Part shown: positions 1-8,378 of the stretch, piece after piece | Layout of the letters: the number at the start of each line of letters is the position of its first letter | Position numbering within the stretch: the first letter of the stretch is position 1 | Assembly (NCBI GenBank): GCA_018666155.1 | Contig: JABJAH010000049.1 | Location: forward strand, 1-64,000 | Reading direction: 5' to 3' | From: Rhodospirillaceae bacterium | GTDB taxonomy: Bacteria > Pseudomonadota > Alphaproteobacteria > Rhodospirillales > Rhodospirillaceae | DNA: 64,000 nt | Notes under the pieces: generated by a model | Databases searched by the model: none | What the model was told of the DNA's origin: nothing | Seen by the model: only the letters and a program-made list of their open reading frames with translations | Position numbers and translations under genes: made by a program

Positions 1-29
1 CCAACCTTACGAAAGTTGATCTGCGCAAA

Positions 30-794
30 ATGCCGTCCAACTACAGCATTCGCTCCCTAGAACGTGGCCTGATCATATTGCGGACCCTAAGCCGCCTAGG
101 GCCTTTGACCATCTCAGAGGCGGCCGTGACCACGGAATTGCCCCGCCAGACGGTCTCTAGAATCCTATTTTTTATGGAAGATCTTGGCTATGTGGTCCGG
201 CGCAAGGCCGATAAACGCTTCGAGGTCGGTGAACAAGCCTTGAGCCTAACCGATGGATTGCGGCATTCGAGCTGGGTTAGGCAGGCCGCGGTTCCAGTTA
301 TGGAGGCGCTGTGCCGCGACGTTTTATGGCCGGTCACTCTTGTTCATGCGCGCCGGCTCAGTATGGAAGTATTGTGGGACACGGATGCGCTGAGTCCCCT
401 GGTCATGCGGCCCACACCGATCGGGCTGAGATTTCCACTGATTACGTCAATCAGTGGCCGCGTGTACCTCGCAAACATTAACGAGGAACAGCGCCGGACG
501 ATGATTCAGGCCGTTCTGGCAGATAACCCAGCCGTCCTGAACGACGTCGATCTCAGTGAAGGGTTGCTGGATAAGCAGCTGGAGGCCATCAAAACGCGCG
601 GCTTTTACTGCGATCAGATGCCCCACAAAGGGCATTCAAGCCTAGCCGCCCCGGTTTTCCAGGACGGAAACATTGCAGCCGTCTTGGATATACGCTTTCC
701 GGTCAAGGCGCTAAACGTCAAAGACGCGTCCGCTCAGTTCGCAGAGAAGGTGATGCGATGCGCAGCCGAAATCAGCTCTACTAATGATCAGTAA
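30..794 (+). CDS. IclR family transcriptional regulator
   Basis: A 254-residue protein with IclR family layout. An N-terminal winged helix-turn-helix covers about residues 8-65, with the recognition-helix region PRQTVSRILFFMEDLGYVVR, and a C-terminal effector-binding domain covers about 80-250. IclR proteins are ligand-responsive repressors or activators of catabolic operons. The frame is open to the left edge, so an upstream start outside the window cannot be excluded, but the ATG used here sits where IclR proteins normally begin. The gene converges on popZ with a 41-bp gap. Its target is not evident; the accessory catabolic genes are too far away to link by position. The family call is firm and the ligand is unknown. 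Confidence 0.9.
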   Translation: MPSNYSIRSLERGLIILRTLSRLGPLTISEAAVTTELPRQTVSRILFFMEDLGYVVRRKADKRFEVGEQALSLTDGLRHSSWVRQAAVPVMEALCRDVLWPVTLVHARRLSMEVLWDTDALSPLVMRPTPIGLRFPLITSISGRVYLANINEEQRRTMIQAVLADNPAVLNDVDLSEGLLDKQLEAIKTRGFYCDQMPHKGHSSLAAPVFQDGNIAAVLDIRFPVKALNVKDASAQFAEKVMRCAAEISSTNDQ

Positions 795-835
795 TTACAT
801 TTAATTACAGATAGTTAGAGACTTATTCTAAGACT

Positions 836-1522
836 CTACAACCGCTCTGATCGGCTGACAATCCGCTCAACTTCCTGACGCACGATCCGCTCAACCATGT
901 ATGGCAAGTTGTGATCGAGCCAATGCTTCAGAATAGGTGTGCAGATTTCGCGGACAAGCTGCTCAATGGTAATGCCTTGATTACCCATGGTCAGGGCGCG
1001 TTCTTGCGCAACGGCCTGGGCCAATTGGGCAATATGAACACCAGCAACTTGTTCAACCTGGTCAGCCACGATGCCTTCTTGACCATAGGGCTGATACGGC
1101 TGTTCCTGCGCCGGTTGTGGCGGCGGTGGTGCCGGCTGTTCGACCACTGGGGCCGGTTCAGGCTCTTGGTAAACTTCTTCTTGTTCCTCGACCATCATCT
1201 CATCCGTTAGCTCAAGGGCGGACGGTTCGGCGACGGGCTCAAGGTCAGCAAAGGCTGCCTCGTCCTCTTCATCACTCTCAGCAAGCATGGCTGCGAGATC
1301 AGGACCGTCATCCTCTTCCGGCTCAGGCTCAGGTTCTGGCTCGGGCTCAGGTTCCGGCTCAGGTTCTGGCTCCGGCTCAGCTTCCGGCTCAGCGGCTTGC
1401 TCAGGCTCGGCTTCCGCCACGCCTTCTTCGCCGCCTTCCTCTTCTTCGTCTTCTGACAGAATCTTTCGAATGGAGGCTAGAATGTCCTCCATCGAAGGTT
1501 CTTGTTGACCTTCGTCACTCAT
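836..1522 (-). CDS. popZ: Cell pole-organizing protein PopZ (DUF2497)
   Basis: A 228-residue PopZ-like protein. The N-terminal helix, about residues 8-23 (EPSMEDILASIRKIL), and the C-terminal oligomerisation region, about 185-228 (LVREICTPILKHWLDHNLPY), are the two conserved family blocks. Between them lies an acidic proline-rich linker containing an unbroken Glu-Pro dipeptide run at residues 49-69. PopZ forms a polar matrix that anchors the chromosome origin and recruits cell-cycle regulators in Caulobacter. The gene lies downstream of tolC and pcm on the same strand, a neighbourhood common in alphaproteobacteria. In many of those genomes valS follows; here a convergent IclR gene does instead. 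Confidence 0.88.
   Translation of the reverse strand: MSDEGQQEPSMEDILASIRKILSEDEEEEGGEEGVAEAEPEQAAEPEAEPEPEPEPEPEPEPEPEPEPEEDDGPDLAAMLAESDEEDEAAFADLEPVAEPSALELTDEMMVEEQEEVYQEPEPAPVVEQPAPPPPQPAQEQPYQPYGQEGIVADQVEQVAGVHIAQLAQAVAQERALTMGNQGITIEQLVREICTPILKHWLDHNLPYMVERIVRQEVERIVSRSERL
1316..1378 (-). repeat. Hexamer-based Glu-Pro repeat inside popZ
   Basis: About ten degenerate 6-bp units (variants of ggctca and ggttct on the + strand) encode an uninterrupted Glu-Pro run in the PopZ linker. The units differ only at synonymous positions. Such short in-frame arrays can change length by slippage without breaking the frame. The acidic, proline-rich linker is a known PopZ feature; the strict dipeptide periodicity is what stands out. 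Confidence 0.85.
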
Positions 1523-1632
1523 AGCGATTAACCCGCTTATTCCCCACGATAATTGGAGAGAACGTAACCCGAATGGTTAAAGAATTCTATAACGCCAGAA
1601 AAATCTGAGTGTTAGCTCATTTTTGGGTGAAT

Positions 1633-3042
1633 TTAACGAAGGTCCGCATCTTCTTCTGCGGCTCTCGACGAACCAAAGAAACTGCCTTTGACGTCTTTAT
1701 AATGATCAACCGCATCATAAAGGTTCACGCCCAACGCCTGGTCTTCCGCCGTCAAACGACCGGTGGAAGCCAACAATTGAAGCGTTGCAACCAATTGATC
1801 GCGCTCAGCAGTAACGAGGTTAACCCGAGCATCCAGCAGCTCTTGTTCGGCATCCAGAACGTCTAGAACGGTCCGAGCCCCCACTTCTGCTTCCCGTTGA
1901 ACACCCTCGAGGGCAATCTCGGAGGCCACGATCTGGGTTTCAATCGATGCGATACTCGCCCGTGCCGACTGATATATTTCCCAAGTCGCGGTAGCTGATT
2001 CAGTTGCATCGAGCCGGGCTTGGTCTGCCTCAAGGCGACGCTGTCCCGCCGTATGCTTAGCCTGACGAAGACGGGCATATACTATCCCGCCCTGATAAAG
2101 CGGCAGTGTGAGCGTGACCCGACCTGATACGGCTTCTGATATGGATTGATCAGCGATCGTATCCCAGCCCTTTGAGAGCTGTCCTTCTAAATTGATAGCC
2201 GGGAGGAGATCTCCACGGGATGACTTTATGTTTGCTTGAGCCGCTTTCGCGGTAAATAAAGCGGCGACGAGGGTAGGATTGTCAGCGGATGCCGACGCAA
2301 TCGCGGCCTCCCGCGTTGCCGGCAGGTTGTCTAGTGGATCTGGCGTGACCAAGTTCTCCGGTGCCTTGCCGATCGAGCTGACATAGGCCGCGCGAGACTG
2401 TTGCAGATTACCTTCGGCCAAAATTCGGGCTGAAACCGAGGCAGACAGCCGCGCTTCGGCTTGGGCGACGTCGGTCCGAGTGATTTCACCGACGCGGAAA
2501 CGGTCCTGCGTTGCTTCGAGCTGGCGGGTCAAAACTTGGACGTTGTTATTTCGGAGCTCAACAACGGCCATGTCGCGCAAGACATCAAAATATGCCGTCG
2601 CGGCAGCCAATAAGACCTGCTGCTCCGATGTCTTTAAGCGAGCCCGCTGGGCTTCGACATTCGCCTTCGCAGCCGCTGTGGCGGCTTGGGTCTTAAAGCC
2701 TCTGAATAGGGGCTGTGAAACACCCAATGACGCAGACTGTGATGTCCGCAGGGTTGTCCCACCGGCAAATTGGGCACCACTGCCCACGACGCCCTGAATT
2801 TCAGTTTCGTTGCGTGCCCGCGAAACGTTGCCATTCACAGACACAGTTGGGCGCCAGCCGGATAAGGCAATGGGAACCGACTCATCAACGGCCCGCAGTT
2901 GGGCGCGCGCCGCTAACAGGCTCGGATTGTTCGCATAGGCCAAGGCAAGCGCCTCACGGAGCGTATCGGCATCAGCAGATTTACCGCCAACCAGGAGTCC
3001 GACAACTGCCGTCGTCGCCAACAACCATTTGAAACGCTTCAT
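1633..3042 (-). CDS. tolC: TolC family outer membrane protein
   Basis: A TolC-type outer membrane channel of 469 residues. An open frame continues upstream to 3147, but I start at the ATG at 3042. It is preceded by a gaggat ribosome-binding site and opens directly into a signal peptide (MKRFKWLLATTAVVGLLVGG, processed near SADA). The mature part shows the two-repeat TolC layout with LREALALAYANNPSLLAARA early on and a second half with long helical stretches around VGARTVLDVLDAEQELLDAR. Such channels partner with type I secretion and RND pumps in the cell envelope. The order pcm, tolC, popZ on one strand suggests co-transcription, although 229 bp separate pcm from tolC. Confidence 0.9.
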   Translation of the reverse strand: MKRFKWLLATTAVVGLLVGGKSADADTLREALALAYANNPSLLAARAQLRAVDESVPIALSGWRPTVSVNGNVSRARNETEIQGVVGSGAQFAGGTTLRTSQSASLGVSQPLFRGFKTQAATAAAKANVEAQRARLKTSEQQVLLAAATAYFDVLRDMAVVELRNNNVQVLTRQLEATQDRFRVGEITRTDVAQAEARLSASVSARILAEGNLQQSRAAYVSSIGKAPENLVTPDPLDNLPATREAAIASASADNPTLVAALFTAKAAQANIKSSRGDLLPAINLEGQLSKGWDTIADQSISEAVSGRVTLTLPLYQGGIVYARLRQAKHTAGQRRLEADQARLDATESATATWEIYQSARASIASIETQIVASEIALEGVQREAEVGARTVLDVLDAEQELLDARVNLVTAERDQLVATLQLLASTGRLTAEDQALGVNLYDAVDHYKDVKGSFFGSSRAAEEDADLR

Positions 3043-3271
3043 TGTTTTAAATCCTCGACACATATTAGAGGTTAGCTTTCCTGGCCGTTTACGTAACCGA
3101 ACCGCAGCGCGAAAGCCACTGCAAAAGGTGTAACGGAGGGTAACCAAAACCGCAGGGCTCAGCCGTTAGAGCATAATATTGCATGAGTTCGCCGTTCAGT
3201 TCGGCGGGTTCACAGTCTCAATACGCAAAACAGGGAAATTTGGTTTTATTTTCCACCGCGCGCCAGATTAA

Positions 3272-3922
3272 TCAGAATACAAAAGCGGGCTTGGCTGAAA
3301 ACTCAGGCAACACCGGCACACTGGCATCAAATTCCGTCCGATGCCCAAAGGCCTCCCCGGTCCGCTGAACCAATGTGGCTTGGCCAATGGGTCCATTCTG
3401 AACCACCGCAACCAATCGGCCGCCGTCGGCCAATTGCTGCTTTAACTCATCCGGAATCTCAGAAACCGCACCATCAAAGACGATAACATCGAATGGGGCC
3501 TGCCCCGGACAGCCGTCCGCCACGGTGGCGGAAACAACGGCAACGGTATCTGCCCCAAGTTCAGCGAGAAGCTTTGCCGCACTGTCCTTGGTCGGCCCAT
3601 CGGCCTCAGCTGCGACAATTGAACCCGCCATATGAGCGAGAACCGCGGCAATGTAGCCGGTCCCGCACGGCAGTACTAAAACATGATCCGAACGCTGAAC
3701 GTCAGCGAGCTGGAGTAAACGCGCAGCGACCATAGGCTCCATCAACCAACGGCCGTTGGCCACTTCCAGATCTTCGTCGACATAGGCGAGAGATTGGCGT
3801 GCCGCCGGCAGAAACTTTTCGCGTGGTACTTGGCCGATTGCATCAATGACCAATGGATCTGTGACTTCGTTCGTCCTGACCTGGCTCGCAACCATGTTGC
3901 GCCGTGCAAGCTCAAAATCCAT
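3272..3922 (-). CDS. pcm: Protein-L-isoaspartate O-methyltransferase family protein
   Basis: A 216-residue PCMT-family methyltransferase. The start at 3922 has an aagggg ribosome-binding site; a 9-residue longer reading is possible. The N-terminal block MDFELARRNMVASQVRTN and the glycine-rich SAM-binding segment VLPCGTGYIAAVLAHMAG (about residues 83-100) fit the short alphaproteobacterial Pcm group found next to tolC. Classical Pcm repairs isoaspartyl residues by SAM-dependent methylation. The SAM motif is shorter than the textbook GSGYQ form, so repair activity is inferred from family. It is probably the first gene of the pcm-tolC-popZ run. Confidence 0.82.
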   Translation of the reverse strand: MDFELARRNMVASQVRTNEVTDPLVIDAIGQVPREKFLPAARQSLAYVDEDLEVANGRWLMEPMVAARLLQLADVQRSDHVLVLPCGTGYIAAVLAHMAGSIVAAEADGPTKDSAAKLLAELGADTVAVVSATVADGCPGQAPFDVIVFDGAVSEIPDELKQQLADGGRLVAVVQNGPIGQATLVQRTGEAFGHRTEFDASVPVLPEFSAKPAFVF

Positions 3923-4156
3923 CGGAGTGCCCCTTTTCGACCCGGCCACGGCTGCTGAAGAATGCCGTTAACCTCACATAAGCGCTTATAGCGAACCGTC
4001 GCCACCAACTCAATCACGTCGACATTGGCCCTCCAACTCTCATCAGCGTGTATCCCAGAGTTTATGGGCGCTTGACCGCCCTTCCCTGCACTTCTATAAA
4101 ACGCCGCTTCGCGGTACTTTAAACCGTGATGAGGCTTATCAACATAGGTGGTCTCG

Positions 4157-4230
4157 GGCCGAGTGGCAGAGTGGTGATGCAGCGGACTGCAAATCCGTGT
4201 ACGTCGGTTCGATTCCGGCCTCGGCCTCCA
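4157..4230 (+). tRNA. tRNA-Cys (GCA)
   Basis: A full cloverleaf can be folded. The acceptor stem is GGCCGAG with CTCGGCC, the discriminator is U and CCA is encoded. The anticodon loop reads ACTGCAAAT, giving GCA, and the T-loop contains GGTTCGATTCC. Length is 74 nt including CCA. It sits 8 bp upstream of tRNA-Asn and is probably co-transcribed with it. Confidence 0.96.
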
Positions 4231-4238
4231 AGTATTGG

Positions 4239-4313
4239 TCCGGCGTAGCTCAATGGTAGAGCATTCGACTGTTAATCGAAGGGTTGTAGGTTCGAGTCCT
4301 TCCGCCGGAGCCA
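4239..4313 (+). tRNA. tRNA-Asn (GTT)
   Basis: The acceptor stem TCCGGCG pairs with CGCCGGA, the discriminator is G and CCA is encoded. The anticodon loop ACTGTTAAT gives GUU for asparagine, and the T-arm carries GGTTCGAGTCC. Length is 75 nt. The region 4314-4508 that follows holds no gene I can support. Confidence 0.96.
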
Positions 4314-4508
4314 TCTTCCTCACAGCTTTAGAATACTCTCAGAAAGTGATTTCGGGCAGTGGCACCCCGCGCCAAGGCTCAAGATCTGAGTCGTTTCGAC
4401 ACCATCCAAGTCATGAATTGACGTTTGACCGTGTTGGTAGGCCTAGATATTACTTAACGAATGTTGAGTGATATGTTCGGGTATCGCGAGCGACGTGGGG
4501 AACCTACA

Positions 4509-5813
4509 GTGACTTTTAAAAAACGCCTGCTCGCAGCGGTTCTCGTCACTGCGTCAACATGTCTAAGCTACCAGGGCCAAGCCGCCCCTCTTCGCGATGA
4601 ACTTGTTGATCTGGTCGCCAGCCATCCCCTGATCCAGTCCAATCGTTTCCAAGTGCAATCTGCCGACCAAGATGTTCGGGCTGCCCTTGCTCCTTACCTT
4701 CCGACGCTCGATCTCACGGCCGATGCGGGGCAGCAACGAGTAAGCACGGTAGCCTTACGATCGACGCCAAACGGACCGCTGGAAAGTGGAACTGAAACTT
4801 GGGGTCTGTCACTGACACAAAATGTCTATGACGGCGGGCTGAAATCATCCAACCGCGTGTCGTCTAAATTACAGAGAGACGTGGCCGACATCACTCTGAC
4901 CAGTGTGCGTCAGGGCATCATGTTTGAGGGCGTAGCGTCATACTTAGACGTTCTGCGACAATCCCAATTGCTCGACCTGTCACTCCAGAACGAAGAAAAT
5001 ATTCGCCGGCAATTGAACCTTGAAGATGAGCGTGTTCGCCGTGGGTCAGGCATCGCGGTCGATGTCTTGCAAGCCAAGTCACGTCTTCAGATTGCGCTCG
5101 AGCGGAAAGTTTTTGTGCAGGGTGCACAGGTTGATGCGCGCAGCCGTTACCTGCAGGTGTTTAGTCATGCGCCTGAGCCAGCGACGATGCTGATGCCGAC
5201 ACCGCCAAATCAACTTCTCCCGAAGAACGTAGACGATGCGATTAGCGTCGCATTGACAGAAAATCCGGCGATTAAATCCGGCCAGCGTCAGATCGAGATT
5301 GCCAATCAAAACCGCGAAGGTGTCGTCTCCGAATTCTATCCAACGATCGATGTCGTTGCTGAAGGAAATTACGAAGACGATTTTAATGGCGTTCCCGGCA
5401 TCCGCCGAGACTATTCCGTCAAAGTTCGTGCGAACTGGAACCTGTTCAACGGCCTAAGCACCAAATCAAGATCAAAGGGCGCCGCATACACCTATCAAGC
5501 GCGGCAAAGTGACTATGTTCAGACACGTCGCAAGGTCGAAGAACAAACCCGCCTTGCATGGCAAGCTCTGATGACCGCTCGCCAGCGTGTAGAACTTCTC
5601 GACAACGCGGTGAATATTGCTGGTGAAGTGTTTGAATCACGCGAACGACTTCGTGAGTCAGGACGTGAAACTGCTTTGAACGTTCTTGATGCTGAGAATG
5701 AAGTCTTTAGCGCGCGCATCAATTACACGTCGGCGTTGTTCGATTCCCGCGTTGCCGCGTATCAACTCCTGCTCGCCATGGGCCGACTAGATCAAGTGGC
5801 TGGTCGAACGTAA
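4509..5813 (+). CDS. TolC family outer membrane channel, type I secretion
   Basis: A second TolC-type protein, 434 residues. I use the GTG at 4509, preceded by gtgggg and giving a signal peptide (VTFKKRLLAAVLVTASTCLS, cleaved near QAA); the ATG at 4461 would add an unlikely charged leader. The body shows the TolC repeat pattern, with LRDELVDLVASHPLIQSNRF near the start and GRETALNVLDAENEVFSARI near the end. The ABC permease/ATPase and HlyD adaptor of a type I system lie about 2.5 kb downstream on the same strand, separated by an opposed cyclase gene, so this is the likely dedicated outer membrane partner. It differs clearly from the tolC at 1633. Confidence 0.87.
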   Translation: MTFKKRLLAAVLVTASTCLSYQGQAAPLRDELVDLVASHPLIQSNRFQVQSADQDVRAALAPYLPTLDLTADAGQQRVSTVALRSTPNGPLESGTETWGLSLTQNVYDGGLKSSNRVSSKLQRDVADITLTSVRQGIMFEGVASYLDVLRQSQLLDLSLQNEENIRRQLNLEDERVRRGSGIAVDVLQAKSRLQIALERKVFVQGAQVDARSRYLQVFSHAPEPATMLMPTPPNQLLPKNVDDAISVALTENPAIKSGQRQIEIANQNREGVVSEFYPTIDVVAEGNYEDDFNGVPGIRRDYSVKVRANWNLFNGLSTKSRSKGAAYTYQARQSDYVQTRRKVEEQTRLAWQALMTARQRVELLDNAVNIAGEVFESRERLRESGRETALNVLDAENEVFSARINYTSALFDSRVAAYQLLLAMGRLDQVAGRT

Positions 5814-5840
5814 GACGGCTAAGCCGCACTCTCGAAAGTT

Positions 5841-8255
5841 TTACTTGCTCGTCGCGACAAAGACGCCGTCCCAATCGGACGGTAGCGGTTCAGCACGGTA
5901 TTCCTCTATCCGCTCTTCATAGAGTTCATAGAAACGTGCCACCTCATGAACTAAACCGACGCCCTTCATCGATTCAATCATAGCCCTCGCCTCCGTAAAC
6001 GTAGCCAGCACTTTGTCCCATTCTTGACTGCGGTATTCGACTAAAGCGCGGTCATGAACAATCTTCAGGTCTCGGAAGTCTTGCTGCTTGGCAATATCCG
6101 GATCCCCAACCAGGCCAAATATCCGCACGGCCTCGGTCTTACCCTTCACCTTGATGAGGTCCATTTCTAGCCACGCATAATCCGGCGCCAATGCCACGGT
6201 ATTGTCGCCAAGGACAATAGTGACCCGATAGGTTTTGGATTGACCCTCCAAGCGTGACGCTAAATTCACGTTGTCGCCTAGAACCGAATAGTCGAACCGC
6301 TGCTCAGACCCCATGTTACCAACGCAGGCCTCGCCTGAGTTTACCCCAATGCCAATTTTGATCGGACGGTGCTCGCGCTCTTCTTCTTCGGCTTCTTTTT
6401 CAAGCGCATCGTTGAGGATTTGAAGATCGACCACCATTAGTAGCGCCGTCTGACAGGCATCTCGTGCGTGATCTTCGTCAAGCAATGGCGCATTCCAAAA
6501 CGCCATGATGCAATCGCCCATGTACTTATCGATTGTCCCATTGTGCGACAAAATCAAATTGGTCATCGGCGTCAAAAATCGATTGATCAGACGCGTCAGA
6601 CCTTGGGAGTCAAATAATTCGGAGATCGACGTAAAGCCGCGTATGTCGCAAAACATGAACGTCATCTCGCGCATCTCACCGCCAAGCGAAAGTTGGTCGG
6701 GATCATCCGCAAGTTTCTTGACCAGATCAGGGGACAAATATTGTCCGAACGCGGAGCGCACCTGTTTCCGTTGCGCTTCTTCCCGAATGAAAGCCGCGTA
6801 GGTCAAAAAGCCGTAGAACAGTATCCCGACCATAATCGGGAAGCCGGGATCCCACAGTTCGAGACGTGTGGAATAGGCATTCCACGAAAACCAAATCACG
6901 AACGTCATGCTGCCCATGAACACCCACATAGAAATGCGAGCCGCAAGGATGGGAGTAATAACAACCATCAGCAGACCGATCACAATGGCCGCCAGAACTT
7001 CGTAGCCTTCGGCGGTGGGCAACCTCGTCAGCTGCGTGCCATTCAATACATTTTCGATAATGTTGGCGTGGACTTCGACACCAGGCAGAACCGGATCAAG
7101 CGGTGTTGCACGGACATCAAATAGACCTTGGGACGACGTACCGATAAGCGCAATCTTGCCCTCAATACGGCTCCTATCAACTCCGCCCCCTAAGACGCTT
7201 GCTGCTGGAATATAGTTCGCTTTGTACTCGCGGTTGGGCGTGTAATAGACCCAAATACGGGCGTTGCGATCGACGGCTATTTCAATGTTTTCCCGAACCG
7301 GCCGCAACTTCTGCAAAATAATGCGCTGCAGACCGTCATTCTCATCAGTGTCAACGATGACATTACGGGCTCCTAAATGGAGGCGAATACTTTCCAAGGA
7401 TAGTGACGGAAAGATTCCATTGGGACTGGCCACAGCCATAGAGACACGGCGCACGATTCCGTCAAGACGGTCTTCGGCAACGCTGAAAACACCGCGGCCG
7501 GCGGCGGCGCGATCCAGGACTTCAACGTTGCGCAGAATGAAAGGGTGATCTTCCAACCACGGTCTCGGGTTAGCCCCAAGTTCCCCCCGAATAGAGGACT
7601 TCGTGTAGCCAGGGTCTGATCGCGTCACCGACAAAGGGGTGTGCCCCATGACCACGATCTTGCTTTTCTTGATGGCTGCCGCAAAGACATCATCGTTCGT
7701 TGGCACAGCTTTTAGAGTATTCCGTGTCTCTTCAGTAATGCCTTCAATGCTATCGGCCAGGTTGGCAATCGACGTCGTGTCGACTTCAGGAAAGACAATA
7801 TCGAAAGCAATGGCCGTCGCGCCCAATGCAGTCAATTTTTCGACAAGTTCAGCCCAGCGTGTGCGCGGCCAAGGCCACTGCCCATATTCGTCCAGGCTGC
7901 CCTCATCGAGATCGATGACAACCACTTGGCCGGTGTCACCCATAAAGGGGCGTGGCTTGATATTCTGGTAGGTGTCAAAGGTCTTCGCCCGAATGAGGCG
8001 CAATAATTCCGGATCCTCGTTACGGATCCAGATCAAACCAATCAGTGCGAGAAGCGTTGTTAGTCGGCCCGTCTGGACAAGGGAGCGATTGAACCAACGC
8101 AGCCACCATCGGATCGAAATAAACCGGCCGAGTTCCATCCAAGTTAAAACGGCCCCTGCCCGTCCGCCAAAAAATGGGCTTCTGGGAGCGACTGTGCCGC
8201 TGTCTTCGTCGTCGGTTATTGTATCGTCTCGCACTGCGCCTCCCCGGGCGCTCAT
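5841..8255 (-). CDS. CHASE2-domain adenylate/guanylate cyclase
   Basis: A class III nucleotide cyclase of about 804 residues. The start is uncertain: a GTG at 8291 would add 12 residues. After one N-terminal membrane segment comes a periplasmic CHASE2 sensor domain (about residues 80-400, with VVVIDLDEGSLDEYGQWPWP). Three more membrane segments follow, and then a catalytic domain from about residue 525. Metal-binding aspartates are visible in FCDIRGFTS and KYMGDCIMAFW, and the transition-state Asn and Arg in LGDNVNLASRLEG, so it looks active. It would make cAMP (or cGMP) in response to an unknown extracytoplasmic signal. It lies between the parts of a type I secretion system and diverges from the ABC gene. 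Confidence 0.9.
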   Translation of the reverse strand: MSARGGAVRDDTITDDEDSGTVAPRSPFFGGRAGAVLTWMELGRFISIRWWLRWFNRSLVQTGRLTTLLALIGLIWIRNEDPELLRLIRAKTFDTYQNIKPRPFMGDTGQVVVIDLDEGSLDEYGQWPWPRTRWAELVEKLTALGATAIAFDIVFPEVDTTSIANLADSIEGITEETRNTLKAVPTNDDVFAAAIKKSKIVVMGHTPLSVTRSDPGYTKSSIRGELGANPRPWLEDHPFILRNVEVLDRAAAGRGVFSVAEDRLDGIVRRVSMAVASPNGIFPSLSLESIRLHLGARNVIVDTDENDGLQRIILQKLRPVRENIEIAVDRNARIWVYYTPNREYKANYIPAASVLGGGVDRSRIEGKIALIGTSSQGLFDVRATPLDPVLPGVEVHANIIENVLNGTQLTRLPTAEGYEVLAAIVIGLLMVVITPILAARISMWVFMGSMTFVIWFSWNAYSTRLELWDPGFPIMVGILFYGFLTYAAFIREEAQRKQVRSAFGQYLSPDLVKKLADDPDQLSLGGEMREMTFMFCDIRGFTSISELFDSQGLTRLINRFLTPMTNLILSHNGTIDKYMGDCIMAFWNAPLLDEDHARDACQTALLMVVDLQILNDALEKEAEEEEREHRPIKIGIGVNSGEACVGNMGSEQRFDYSVLGDNVNLASRLEGQSKTYRVTIVLGDNTVALAPDYAWLEMDLIKVKGKTEAVRIFGLVGDPDIAKQQDFRDLKIVHDRALVEYRSQEWDKVLATFTEARAMIESMKGVGLVHEVARFYELYEERIEEYRAEPLPSDWDGVFVATSK

Positions 8256-8378
8256 CCCATGACTAAAGAAGAGCCTAACTTGTCCGCGCACCGGGGAACA
8301 GGAATTTCCCGTCTTACTGGACGACGCACGGCGCCTCAGAAACTATCCTTAGGCCCAAAAAAGGGTTAAATATCAGCC

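Noticed and set aside
1117..1524. Long + strand frames across popZ rich in Gln, Ala and Pro or in Ser and Gly
   Set aside because: They are antisense shadows of the popZ repeat region; composition follows the hexamer repeat and no ribosome-binding site is present.
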